Source: Rutidosis leptorrhynchoides (lineage: Eukaryota > Streptophyta > Magnoliopsida > Asterales > Asteraceae). Taken from it: DNA of 64,000 bases. The notes under the pieces are model-generated. The model made no database searches and was not told where the DNA came from. It was given only the letters and a program-made list of their open reading frames with translations. Location: contig NC_092341.1 of NCBI RefSeq assembly GCF_046630445.1, positions 34,885,501 through 34,949,500 of the forward strand, given 5' to 3'. The translations under genes and the position numbers were made by a program. Of this stretch, positions 21,822 to 32,715 are shown piece after piece. Numbering within the stretch: position 1 is the stretch's first letter; each line of letters begins with the position of its first letter.

Positions 21822-22513
21822 GAGGAATATTCAAATGAAACGGATCTAAGGGACCAATCAGAGTGCGACACGTAGCGCGATAATCACATGTGATTAAAAA
21901 AATTAAATTATTTTAAAAAAAAAATCTAAATTTTTTTTTTTCAATTCAATGTGATTGAATTTGACATGCACTAAATCACATGTGATTTTGCATGCAATCA
22001 CATGTGATTCTAAAACTCAATCACATGTGATTCTGTATGTCAAATTCAATCACATATGATTGAATTTTTTTTAGTAAAATAACGAATTTCAGTAAGTTTG
22101 TCCTAAAACCTTTAAACACCAAGTTTTTGATCAAAATTTGATCAAATCACCGAATTAAAGTATGAAATTTTGAAGATATGATCACGAAACGCTAACAAAC
22201 TTGATCAAATCACCGAATTAAAGTTTGTTTCCGGTTGAAATTTTTTTTGAAAAAAACAAATTTGAATTTATTTTTCAATCACATGTGATTAGATGTGATT
22301 GTGTTTTACAATCACATGTGATTAAATTTGACTTTCTAAATTTAAAAAAAAAAATTAAAATTTTTTTCTAAAAAATAATTTTTTTTTTTAAATTTTTCAA
22401 AAAAAAAATATTTTATTTTTTATTTTTTATTTTTCAATACATGTACTATATGTCGTACTCTGATTAGTCTGATTAGTCAGTTGGATTTTAAGCTCTAACT
22501 TCATAATCATATT
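21822..22513. mobile_element. Non-autonomous TIR element (possible MULE) rich in CACATGTG palindromes
   Basis: The ends are inverted: CCAATCAGAGTGCGACA near 21855-21871 answers CTAATCAGAGTACGACA read on minus near 22458-22474. AACTTCGTA flanks it on both sides (21813-21821 and 22514-22522), fitting a 9-bp Mutator-type duplication. However, a longer flank repeat also exists there, so the exact ends are uncertain. Internally AATCACATGTGATT or close variants recur at least six times among A/T runs. No ORF. Confidence 0.55.
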
Positions 22514-23165
22514 AACTTCGTAATCATCAAATATCTTTTAATCTCTTATTTATAACCTACCCTGCATACATTCATTCACTCCTATATACAATCAAAAATC
22601 ACAAAATAGAAAACAAACCCATAAAATATAGAGAACCGATCGACATGCCAGAGGATTACGACGGCAAGCACCAATTTTTTCCCGATCAAATTATACGGTG
22701 CAAATTTGGTGTCATTTAAAGGTACGTCGTACTGTAACCTATACATTATTTCGTCGTTAGGCTTTAGTGATCATCTAGCAATCATATTTTTATTGAAATA
22801 CATCGTAAGAATAATTAAATTTAATATTTCTGTGAAGTCGATCGTGAAGACATAAAAAAAAAAAAAGATAATTTATCAACGAATTGAGACCTCAAAATTT
22901 ATACTAGTAGCCAATTATATGTTAGGAATTATTAGCTAGTATCTTTGATTCACAATCATTATAAAATTAAAGGGTTAATTTTAAATTAAAAGAAAACTTA
23001 CTGTAAGAACTAAGAACCAAACGACCAAGATGAAGTCATGATATGATTTTTATGATTTTTTTACACTTTCGGTCCTTAATGTATGATCACTTTTACAATT
23101 TTTATCACACAGAATTTATATGTACACTTTCAACCCCAAAAAATATATGCGCAATTATATATAAT
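22514..23165. other. AT-rich host DNA with an exon-like start
   Basis: Contains the Helitron empty-site copy. At 22645-22719 a 24-codon ORF (MPEDYDGKHQFFPDQ...) is followed by a donor-like AAAG|GTACGT and preceded by a leader-like stretch. It may be a truncated 5' exon, but nothing supports a product. The rest is featureless; the last bases ATAAT (23161-23165) flank the copia composite. Confidence 0.3.
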
Positions 23166-23477
23166 TGTTATAATTCAGTAGGCTTATAACTACCTTTAGT
23201 GGTTCTTGACTGTAGAAGGTATATAGAGATAGAGATACTGTAAAACGGAGAAAACAAAGGTTGAACAAAAGGTATGAGTAATTGGTTTTTATTTATAGAA
23301 AAATGTACAATGAGAGTTTGGTGGCATTTGGAATCTAGAGAGAGAGAGTGTTTTTTGTTAACCAAAAAATACATCCCATAAACTCTAACTCAACACACCT
23401 ATTTATACTCAAAAAAATATACTATGCAATATCTATAATAATAATAAAATTATCATCCAATTATTACTTTTATAACA
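23166..23477 (-). repeat. Copia LTR 1 (3' LTR of copy C, 312 bp)
   Basis: TGTTATAA...TTATAACA, an 8-bp perfect terminal inverted repeat. A polypurine tract (CCAAGGGGGAG on minus) lies at 23478-23488. It shares the wording around CATCCCATAAAC with the LTR at 35151, which differs in the LTR at 29369. Confidence 0.9.
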
Positions 23478-23629
23478 CTCCCCCTTGGATGATAATTTTA
23501 TTAGTGAATAACTAGTACTGCCTCGTTAAAAACCTTGCTAAAGAAAACCCTTTGGGATAAAACTTTAGCTAAGGGAAAAAGAGTGCAGCATAGAGTTGAC
23601 TCCCCCTCAAGTAGGCAACGCCTGAGTTG

Positions 23630-24682
23630 TTACATCTTCTGAACATGCCTCATGCCAATATTATGAACGTGTGTTCTGAAAATAGCAGTTGAAAGTGCTT
23701 TGGTGAAAAGGTCAGCAGAGTTTTTGCTGGACTGAACATATCTCATTTCAATCTGGTTGTCCTTAATGAGATTTTGAGTGTATGAGAAGAATCTAGGGGG
23801 TATGTGTTTTGTTCGGTCACTTTTGATATACCCTTCTTTCATCTGTGTTATGCAAGCTACATTAGCTTCATAGATAGTTGTTGAACTTTTATTGCGTTCT
23901 AGTCCACAAGAATCAGTAATGAGTTGTGTCATTGATCTCAACCAAAAACATTCCCGACTGGCTTCATGTAATGCAATTACTTCGGCATGATTTGATGATG
24001 TTGCAACAAGTGTTTGTTTTTGAGAACGCCATGATATTGCGGTACCTCCATTTAGGAATACATATCCATTTTGAGATTTAGCTTTATGTGGATCAGATAA
24101 ATAACCTGCATCTGCATAACCAACCAAATCTTGTTTTGATTCGTTAGAATAAAATAATCCTAAATCAGTAGTTCCTCGAAGGTATCGAAATATGTGTTTG
24201 ATCCCATTCCAGTGTCTTTTGGTAGGAGCTGAGCTGAACCTTGTCAACAAATTAACTGCAAAAGAAATGTCAGGTCTTGTACAATTTGTAAGATACATAA
24301 GAGCTCCAATTGCACTAAGATATGGTACTTCTGGTCCCAGGATATCTTCATGATCTTCACAGGGACGAAATGGATCAGTGTCAACATTAAGTGATCTAAC
24401 AACCATAGGAGTACTTAATGGTTTTGCCTTGTCCATATTAAAACGTTTTAAAATCTTTTCAGTATATGTTGTTTGATGTACAAGTAAACCATTAGGCATA
24501 TGTTCAATTTGTAAACCAAGGCAATACTTGGTTTTTCCGAGATCTTTCATTTCAAATTCTTTCTTTAGAAGTTGAATGGCTTCATGGATCTCTTTATTTG
24601 TACCTATGATATTAAGATCATTGACATAAATAACTACGATATATATCTGGTCATTGTTTTCATAATTAAAACACATGTGCAA
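23630..24682 (-). pseudogene. Copy C: copia RT C-terminal half and RNase H (open frame)
   Basis: A 350-residue uninterrupted frame that begins inside the RT palm. It reads IYVVVIYVNDLNIIG, where the active-site YVDD has become YVND, so the catalytic Asp pair is damaged. After it come EFEMKDLGKTKYCLGLQIEH, GALMYLTNCTRPD, the RNase H residues DAGYLSD and EVIALHEASRE, and DRTKHIPPRFF near the end. It is nearly identical to copy B in this part and far better preserved than the region to its right (24683-25905), which matches the decayed copy A instead. It has no start of its own. Confidence 0.87.
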
Positions 24683-25905
24683 ATAAGTTTATATGTATAC
24701 ACTTTTCTTATCAAGTAATCACTTAATCTGTTATACTATTGTATCAACCCATATAAAAATCTTTGTGATTCAATGGAATACATTTCTTTAGGTTTTGCGT
24801 TAGATGTTTCTGATACCTTAAACCCTTCAGGTATATTCATATATATCACTATTAAGTGATCCATATAGATAAGTAGTAACAACATCCATGAGATGCATTT
24901 AAGTAACTACCAGGTTGATGAAGTATCTAATAAGTAATTGTATCCATTACATAAGGATAAGTTTTCCTCATAATTCATTTCTGGTCTTTGTGGGAAACCT
25001 TGAGTTACAAGTCTAGTTTTGCCTTGTATCTTCATTTGCACATTTCTTTTTCGGATAAAAATTCATTTATATCCCATACGTTTCACATCTTTAAAAGTGA
25101 TAACGATTGATCCGAAAACTTTTCTTTTATTGAGTGATTCTATTTCAGCTCGTATTGCTCCTTTCTGTTGAGCTCAATCATGTCTATTTTGATATTCAAT
25201 GATAGATTTTGGTTCCAGATCATCATCTTTATTCATGATGTCATTGTAACATTATATGAAAATATCTCATCAAGATTTTTCATTTCATTTCGGTTCCATA
25301 ATATTGCATAATTTATTGCAATTTATGTATTTACATTTATCAATATCCTCTGCAGAAGGAATATTGATTTGTGGTTCTTCTTGAACACTTTTTTTTTACC
25401 TCATTATCAGCTGATTTTTCTTTTCTAGGATTTTTATCTTTGGAACCAATTTGTCTTCCACGTTTCAGACGTGGCGAAGACTCATGAGTGACATTATTGC
25501 CAGCTTTTGGAATTTCAATTCTAACTTAAGCATTTACTGCTGGTATATATGATTTAGTCACTCTTTTTGTATCTTTAAATGCATAAAGTAATTAATTTGC
25601 AAGTTCTTGCATATGCATTATTTTTGAACTTTCGTTTCGCATTCTTTTGTGCGAGTTCTATATACCTTAATTGATGTTCACATAATGAAGCATCTTTTTA
25701 TTTATTTTTCATTTCTCCCCCTAATATAGGGAACAATGTTTCATTAAAGTGACAATCGGCAAAATGTGCTGTAAAACATCACCCGTCATGAGTTCAATAT
25801 ATCTTATGATTGAAGATGTTTCATATCCAACATATATTTCCATCCTTCTTTGAGGAATCATTTATTGTGGTGGTGCAATTAAAAATACACTGCACAGCCA
25901 AAAAT
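24683..25905 (-). pseudogene. Copy C: decayed RT N-terminus, linker and integrase end
   Basis: Recognisable by DNA match to copies A and B: the RKR-NGNE-type start of RT, the linker with RKRKSADNEV-like words, and the TARFADCHF-like end of integrase. It is full of stops. It breaks off near 25905, where an inverted copy begins; the break coincides with a run of CATATG-containing repeats. Confidence 0.7.
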
Positions 25906-28900
25906 ATACTATGCATATGATGAAAATCGCATATGATTAATGGAAAGCACATATGATTATTAATGAAAAGTATATTGTGAAAAAGAATCACAAATGTTTC
26001 TTGAAAGAATTCAAGGTAAGATATATGAACCAATTCATCCATCATGTGAACCATTTTGATATTTCATGGTTCTAATAGACGCATCTAGCGGATGGTCTCA
26101 TATTTGTATGTTATCAAGCCGTAATATGGCATTTGCAAAGTTTCTTGCACAAATTATTAAATTGAGAACACATTATTCTGATTACACCATTAAAAGGATG
26201 AGACTTGATAATACCGGTGAGTTAACATCTCAAGCATTTAATGATCATTATATATCTACAGGGATTGTTGTTGAACATCCAGTTGCTCATGTGCATACAC
26301 AAAATTGGTTTAGCTGAATCAATAGATAAACGCTTGCAGCTAATAACTAGACAATTGATAATGAGTACAAAACTCTCGATATTTATATGTGGACATGTAA
26401 ATTTACATGCCGCGACATTAATTCGCATTATACCATGTGGAAGTCATAAATATTTTCACTTACTACTTGATTTTGGCCAAGAGCCAAATATTTTCTCCTT
26501 AGAACATTGGTTGTGCAGTGTATGTTCTAATTGTATCACCACAACACAATAAAATGGTTCTTCAAAGAAAGATGATAATATATTTTGGATATAAAACATC
26601 TTCAATCATAAGATATATTGAACCCATGATGGGTGATGTTTTTACAGCACGTTTTGCTGATTGTCATTTTAATAAAACATTGTTCCCTAGATTAGGGGGA
26701 GAAATAAAAATAAAAAATAAAATGATGCTTCATGATGCGAACATCAATTAAGGTATATTGAACTCGCACAAAAGAATGTGAAACGAAAGTTCAAAAAATA
26801 ATGCATATGCAAGAACTTGCAAATTAATTACTTTATGCATTTACAGATATAAAAAAGTGACTAAATCATATATACCAGCGATAAATGCTCCAGCTCGAAC
26901 TAAAATTCCAAAAGCTGGCAATAATGTCACTGTTGAGTCTTTGCCACGCATCAAACGTGGAAGATCAATTGGTTCCGAAGATAAAAATCCTCGAAAAAGA
27001 AAATCAGCTGATAATGAGGTAAGAGAAAGTGTTCAAGAAGAACCACAAATCAATATTCCTTCTGCAGAGGATATTGATAAATGTAAATACTAAAATTGCG
27101 ATAAATTATGCAATATTATGGAACCGAAATGAAACTAAAATCTCTATGAGATATTTTCATATAATGTTACAATGACATCATGAATAAAGATGATGATCTG
27201 GAACTAAAATCTGTCATTGAATATACAAAATGGACATGATTGAGCTCAATGGAAAGGAGCAATAAGAGCTGAATTAGAATCGCTCGATAAAAGAAAAGTT
27301 TTCGGATCAATCGTTATCACTTTTAAAGATGTGAAACGTATGGGATACAAATGAATTTTTATCCGAAAAGAAATGTGCAAATGAAGTTACAAGGCAAAAC
27401 TAGACTTGTAACTCAAGATTTCCCACAAAGACCATAAATGAATTAGGAGGAAAACTTATCCTCCTGTAATGGATACAATTACTTATTAGATACTTAATCA
27501 ACCTGGTAGTTATTTAAATGCATCTCATACATGTTGTTACTACTTACTTATCTGTATGGATCACTTAATAGTGATATATATGAATATACCTAAAGGGTTA
27601 AGGTATCATAAGCATCTAATGTAAAACCTAAGGGAATATATTCCATTAAATCACAAAGATTTCTTAATGTGTTTATACAAACGGGACGTATGTGGTATAA
27701 CCGATTAAATGACTACTTGATAAAAAAAAAGGGTATAAATATAAACTTATTTTGCACGTATGTTTTATAAAAACAATGTTCGGATATGAGATCGTAGTTG
27801 TTTATGTCAATGTTCTTAACATCATATGAACAAATAAAGAGATCTATGAAATCATTCAACTTCTAAAGAATTATTTTGAAATGAAAGATCTTGAAAAAAC
27901 CAAGTATTACCTTGGATTGTAAATTGAGCATATGCCTAATGGTTTACTTGTACATCAAACAACTTATACCGAAAAGATTTTAAAACATTTTTTTAAAGAC
28001 AAACTCATTGTTGTTAGATCACTCAATATTGACACTGATCTATTTCATCCCTGCGAAGATATGAAAATTTTAACAGATCGGAAGTTCTATATTTTAGTGC
28101 AATTGAGGTTCTTATGTATCTTATAGATTATACAAGATCTGACATTTTTTTTGCAGTTAACTTGTTGACAAGGTTCAGCTCAGCCCCTACCAAAAGACAT
28201 TGGAATGGGATCAAACAAATAGTTTGATACCTTCGGGGAACTACTGATTTATAATTATTTTATTCTAACAACTCGAAACAAGATTTGTTTGGTTATACAG
28301 ATGCAGATTATTTATCCGATCTACATAAAGCTAAATCTCAATCTGGATATGTATTCCTAAATGGAGGCACCGCAATATCATGACGTTCTCAAAACAAACA
28401 CTTGTTGCAACATCATCAAATCATGCCGAAGTGATTGCATTACATGAAGCTACTCGGGAATGATTTTAGTTAAGATCAATGATACAAATCATTATTGATT
28501 CTTGTGGACTAGAACGCTATAAAAGCCTAACAACTATCTATGAAGATAATACAGCTTACATAGTACAAATGAAAGAAGAGTATCAAAAAATGACAGAACA
28601 AAACATAAATGCTGACGAGGCGCTAAAGTTATAAACAGTCTCAACGGTCATAAGTTTGATGGAAAAGAATGGTATATTAGTAAGGCTCAGAAAAAGACTG
28701 AAAGGGAATAGGAATTGAAACAACAGTTTGAACAAACCATGAAGGAGACTGTAGACAAATCACGTGGACCAAACTTGTACATAAAAGATTTAGATGATAC
28801 AGTTTCAGATGAAAACCTCAGATTCTTCTCATATACTCAAGATCTCGTAAAAGACAACCAGATTAAAATGAGAAACGTTCAATCAACAACTCTGTTGATC

Positions 28901-29134
28901 TTTATACCAAAGCACTGTCAATCGCTGTTTTTCAAAACATACATTCACAATATTGGCATGAGGCAAGTTCAAAAGATGTGACGACTCAGCGTTGTCTACT
29001 TGAGGGGGAGTCAACTCTATGCTGCACTCTTTTTCCCTTAGCTAAAGTTTTATCCCACTGGGTTTTCTTTAGCAAGGTTTTTAACGAGGCAGTATTAATT
29101 GCTCTTTAAAAAAAAATTACCATCCAAGGGGGAG
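25906..29134 (+). pseudogene. Copy A: decayed copia integrase, RT and RNase H
   Basis: Plus-strand copy, colinear with B but full of stops. The integrase core at 26066-26317 reads LIDASSGWSH, SRNMAFAKFLAQII and MRLDNTGELTSQ. Integrase C-terminus and linker lie at 26560-27090, the RT start at about 27300 and RT palm and RNase H to 28980. The polypurine tract CCAAGGGGGAG precedes its LTR at 29135. A poly(A)-binding-protein fragment is embedded in RNase H at about 28608-28821. Its 5' half (gag, protease) is missing because the copy starts at the inversion point near 25906. Confidence 0.82.
28608..28821 (+). pseudogene. Captured poly(A)-binding-protein (PABP) fragment inside copia RNase H
   Basis: Between the copia words ...TEQNI and FFSYTQD lies a foreign stretch encoding NSLNGHKFDGKEWYISKAQ, KKTERE-stop-ELKQQFEQTMKE and NLYIKDLDDTVSDENL. 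This matches the end of RRM3, the KAQKK(S/T)ERE linker and the RNP2 start of RRM4 in plant PABPs (family NLYVKNLDD). No intron is visible across about 214 bp. One frameshift near 28629 and one nonsense codon (Gln to stop) show decay after capture. Copies B and C lack it, having KHIPPRFF there, so it is specific to A. PABP binds mRNA poly(A) tails and would be an accessible RNA for template switching. Confidence 0.85.
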
Positions 29135-29346
29135 TGTTGTAAATTTAGTAGTAAAATATGGATGGTAATTAGTCAAATATGGATAGTAAAATTTGTACTA
29201 TATATATGTGGATAATGAACACATATACACACCATTTTCTTACATATAAGAAATATACTCTCTCTCTCTTCCATTACTACTCTCTCATATTTAAGGATTG
29301 TATAGGCTTAGGTCAAAATTAGTTATAAGCCTACTGAATTATAACA
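29135..29346 (+). repeat. Copia LTR 2 (LTR of copy A, 212 bp, divergent)
   Basis: TGTTGTAAA...GAATTATAACA. It shares only about the last 28 bases and the first few with the 312-bp LTRs, so it is a different subfamily. Although preceded by a polypurine tract (so a 3' LTR), it is followed by the primer-site word CGTTATCAGC, which should follow a 5' LTR. Confidence 0.82.
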
Positions 29347-29395
29347 CGTTATCAGCAGGCTGATAACGTGTTATAATTCAGTAGGCTTATAACTA
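29320..29395. repeat. Perfect palindrome of two LTR ends plus primer sites (37-bp arms)
   Basis: Arms 29320-29356 and 29359-29395 are exact inverted copies around a central AG. Each arm is the last 27 bases of an LTR plus CGTTATCAGC. The two LTRs otherwise differ (212 versus 312 bp), so this is an end-to-end joint and not a simple inversion of one LTR. Confidence 0.9.
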
Positions 29396-29680
29396 CCTTT
29401 AGTGGTTCTTGACTGTAGAAGGTATATAGAGATAGAGATACTGTAAAACGGAGAAAACAAAGGTTGAACAAAAGGTATGAGTAATTGGTTTTTTATTTAT
29501 AGAAAAATGTACAATGAGAGTTTGGTGGCATTTGGAATCTAGAGAGAGAGAGTGTTTTTGTTAACCAAAAAATACATACAATAAACTCTAACTCAACACA
29601 CCTATTTATACTCAAAAAAATATACTATGCAATATCTATAATAATAATAAAATTATCATCCAATTATTACTTTTATAACA
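29369..29680 (-). repeat. Copia LTR 3 (3' LTR of copy B, 312 bp)
   Basis: TGTTATAA...TTATAACA, followed at 29681 by the polypurine complement (CTCCCCCCTGG). Only a few differences from the LTRs at 23166 and 35151. Confidence 0.9.
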
Positions 29681-29832
29681 CTCCCCCCTGGATGATAATT
29701 TTATTAGTGAATAATTAGTACCGCCTCGTTAAAAACCTTGCTAAAGAAAACCCTTTGGGATAAAACTTTAGCTAAGGGAAAAAGAGTGCAGCATAGAGTT
29801 GACTCCCCCTCAAGTAGGCAACGCCTGAGTTG

Positions 29833-30330
29833 TTACATCTTCTGAACATGCCTCATGCCAATATTATGAACGTGTGTTCTGAAAATAGCAGTTGGAAGTG
29901 CTTTGGTGAAAAGGTCAGCAGAGTTTTTGCTGGACTGAACATATCTCATTTCAATCTGGTTGTCCTTAATGAGATTTTGAGTGTATGAGAAGAATCTAGG
30001 GGGTATGTGTTTTGTTCGGTCACTTTTGATATACCCTTCTTTCATCTGTGTTATGCAAGCTACATTATCTTCATAGATAGTTGTTGAACTTTTATTGCGT
30101 TCTAGTCCACAAGAATCAGTAATGAGTTGTGTCATTGATCTCAACCAAAAACATTCCCGACTGGCTTCATGTAATGCAATTACTTCGGCATGATTTGATG
30201 ATGTTGCAACAAGTGTTTGTTTTTGAGAACGCCATGATATTGCGGTACCTCCATTTAGGAATACATATCCATTTTGAGATTTAGCTTTATGTGGATCAGA
30301 TAAATAACCTGCATCTGCATAACCAACCAA
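29833..30330 (-). pseudogene. Copy B: RNase H
   Basis: A 165-residue open stretch with VGYADAGYLSD, SWRSQKQTLVATSSNHAEV, EDNVACITQMKEG and TKHIPPRFFSYTQ, the standard copia RNase H with its acidic residues. It ends in frame near 29833. It is separated from the RT part by stops that lie in a stretch matching copy A (30361-30490). Compared with copy C it differs by only a few residues, such as IYED for IYEA and KALP for KALS. Confidence 0.87.
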
Positions 30331-30387
30331 ATCTTGTTTTGATTCGTTAGAATAAAATAATTATAAATCAGTAGTTCCCCGAAGGTA

Positions 30388-31190
30388 TCAAACTATTTGT
30401 TTGATCCCATTCCAATGTCTTTTGGTAGGGGCTGAGCTGAACCTTGTCAACAAATTAACTGCAAAAGAAATGTCAGATCTTGTATAATTTGTAAGATACA
30501 TAAGAGCTCCAATTGCACTAAGATATGGTACTTCTGGTCCCAGGATATCTTCATGATCTTCACAGGGACGAAATGGATCAGTGTCAACATTAAGTGATCT
30601 AACAACCATAGGAGTACTTAATGGTTTTGCCTTGTCCATATTAAAACGTTTTAAAATCTTTTCAGTATATGTTGTTTGATGTACAAGTAAACCATTAGGC
30701 ATATGTTCAATTTGTAAACCAAGGCAATACTTGGTTTTTCCGAGATCTTTCATTTCAAATTCTTTCTTTAGAAGTTGAATGGCTTCATGGATCTCTTTAT
30801 TTGTACCTATGATATTAAGATCATCAACATAAACTGCTATGATCACATATCCGGATGTTGTTTTCTTAATGAAAACACATGGGCAAATAAGATTATTGGT
30901 ATACCCTTTGCTTATCAAGTAATCACTTAATCGTTTATACCACATGCGACCCGATTGTTTCAACCCATATAAAGACCTTTGTAAATTGATTGAGTACATT
31001 TCTTTTCGGATAAAAATTCATTTGTATCCCATTGATTCACATCTTTAAAAGTGATAACGATTGATCCAAAAACTTTTCTTTTATTGAGTGATTCAAATTC
31101 AGCTCGTATTGCTCCTTTCCAATGATCCCAATCATGTCTATTTTGATATTCAATGACAGATTTTGGTTCCAGATCATCATCTTTATTCAT
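30388..31190 (-). pseudogene. Copy B: reverse transcriptase with internal deletion
   Basis: 30388-30999 is a 203-residue frame with MYSINLQRSLYGLKQSGRMWY, IAVYVDDLNIIGT (intact YVDD) and EFEMKDLGKTKYCLG. 30960-31190 carries the RT start (DWDHWKGAIRAEFESLNKR). The expected several hundred bases between (KARLVAQG ... MDVVTAYLYG region) are missing: the RT start is fused to the codons for MYSINLQ after GAAAAGAAATG, in a shifted frame. Copies A and C still retain decayed sequence for that section, so the deletion is specific to B. Confidence 0.83.
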
Positions 31191-31238
31191 GATGTCATTG
31201 TAACATTATATGAAAATATCTCATCAAGATTTTTCATT

Positions 31239-32306
31239 TCATTTCAGTTTCATAATATTGCATAATTTATTGCAATTTATGTATTTACATTTATCAATAT
31301 CCTCTGCAGAAGGAGTATTGATTTGTGGTTCTTGTTGAACACTTTCTTTTACCTCATTATCAGCTGATTTTCTTTTTCGAGGATTTTTATCTTTGGAACC
31401 AATTGGTCTCCCACGTTTCTGCCGTAGCAAAGACTCATGAGTGACATTATTGCCAGCTTTTGTAATTTCAATTCTAGCTGAAGCATTTACTGCTGGTATA
31501 TATGATTTAGTCACTTATTTTTTGTATCTTTAAATGCATAAAGTAATTAATTTGCAAGTTCTTGCATATGCATTATATTTGAACTTTCTTTTCGCATTCT
31601 TTTGTGCGATGATCAATATTCCTTAATTGATGTTCACACCATGAAACATCATTTTATTTATATTTCATTTCTCCCCCTAATATAGGGAACAATGTTTAAT
31701 TAAAGTGACAATCGACAAAACTTGCTGTAAAAACATCACCCGTCATGGGTTCAATATATCTTATTATTGAAGATGTTTCATATCCAACATATATTCCCAT
31801 CCTTCTTTGAGGACCCATTTTAGTGCGTTGTGGTGATACAATTGGAACATACACTGCACAACCAATGTTCTAAGGAGAAAATATTTGGCTCTTGGCCAAA
31901 ATCAAGTAGTAAGTGAAAATATTTATGACTTCCACATGGTATAATGCGAATTAATGTCGCAGCATGTAAATTTACATGTCCACATATAAATATCGAGAGT
32001 TTTGTACTCATTTCCAATTGTCTAGTTATTAGCTGCAAGCGTTTATCTATTGATTTAGCTAAACCAATTTTGTGTATGCACATGAGTAACTGAATGTTCA
32101 ACAACAATCCCTGTAGACATATAATAATCATTCAATACTTGAGATGTTAACTCACCAGCATTATCAAGTCTCATCCTTTTAATGATGTAATCAGAATAAT
32201 GTGTTCTCAATTTAATAATTTGTGCAAGAAACTTTGCAAATGCCATATTACGGCTTGATAACACACAAACATGAGACCATCCGCTAGATGCGTCTATTAG
32301 AATCAT
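31239..32306 (-). pseudogene. Copy B: integrase core, C-terminus and linker
   Basis: 32306-32055: LIDASSGWSHVCVLSSRNM, HYSDYIIKRMRLDNAGEL (second catalytic Asp) and HVHTQN. A frameshift after HTQNW moves the rest to 32131-31820. Then TARFADCHF-like codons and the linker with QKRGRPIGSKDKNPRKRKSA follow at 31514-31239. Integrase would insert element cDNA; this copy is inactive. Confidence 0.83.
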
Positions 32307-32389
32307 GAAATATCAAAATGGTCCACATGATGGATGAATTGGTCCATATATATTCCCTTGAATTCTTTCAAGAAATATTGGTGATTCTT

Positions 32390-32715
32390 TCTCAATGTGC
32401 TTTTCATTAATCACCATATGTGATTTTCATTAATCACCATATGTGTTTTTCGTTAATCACTATATGTGCTTTTCATTAATCACTATATGTGCTTTTCATT
32501 AATCACCATATGTGCTTTTCATCATATATCATTTTCACCATATGCGCTTTTAATCATATGTGCTGCGCTTTTCGTCATATGCACTTTTCATTATATGCGC
32601 TTTTAATTATATGCGATGCGCTTTTCATCATATGCGCTTTTTATCATATGCGCTTTTAATCATATGCGCTGCGCTTTTCATCATATGCGCTTTTTATCAT
32701 ATGCGCTTTTCGGTG
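32390..32715. repeat. CATATG-containing tandem repeats
   Basis: Two linked repeat types. About 23-bp units containing CATATGTGCTTTTCATTAATC lie in the left half, and shorter CATATGCGCTTTT(A/T)ATCATATGCGCTGC units in the right half. They replace the integrase N-terminal finger region of copy B. The same motif family is at the C/A inversion breakpoint (25905-25960). Confidence 0.85.

Noticed and set aside
32390-32715. CRISPR-like regularly spaced repeats
   Set aside because: Units are contiguous and degenerate, without unique spacers, in a plant retrotransposon.
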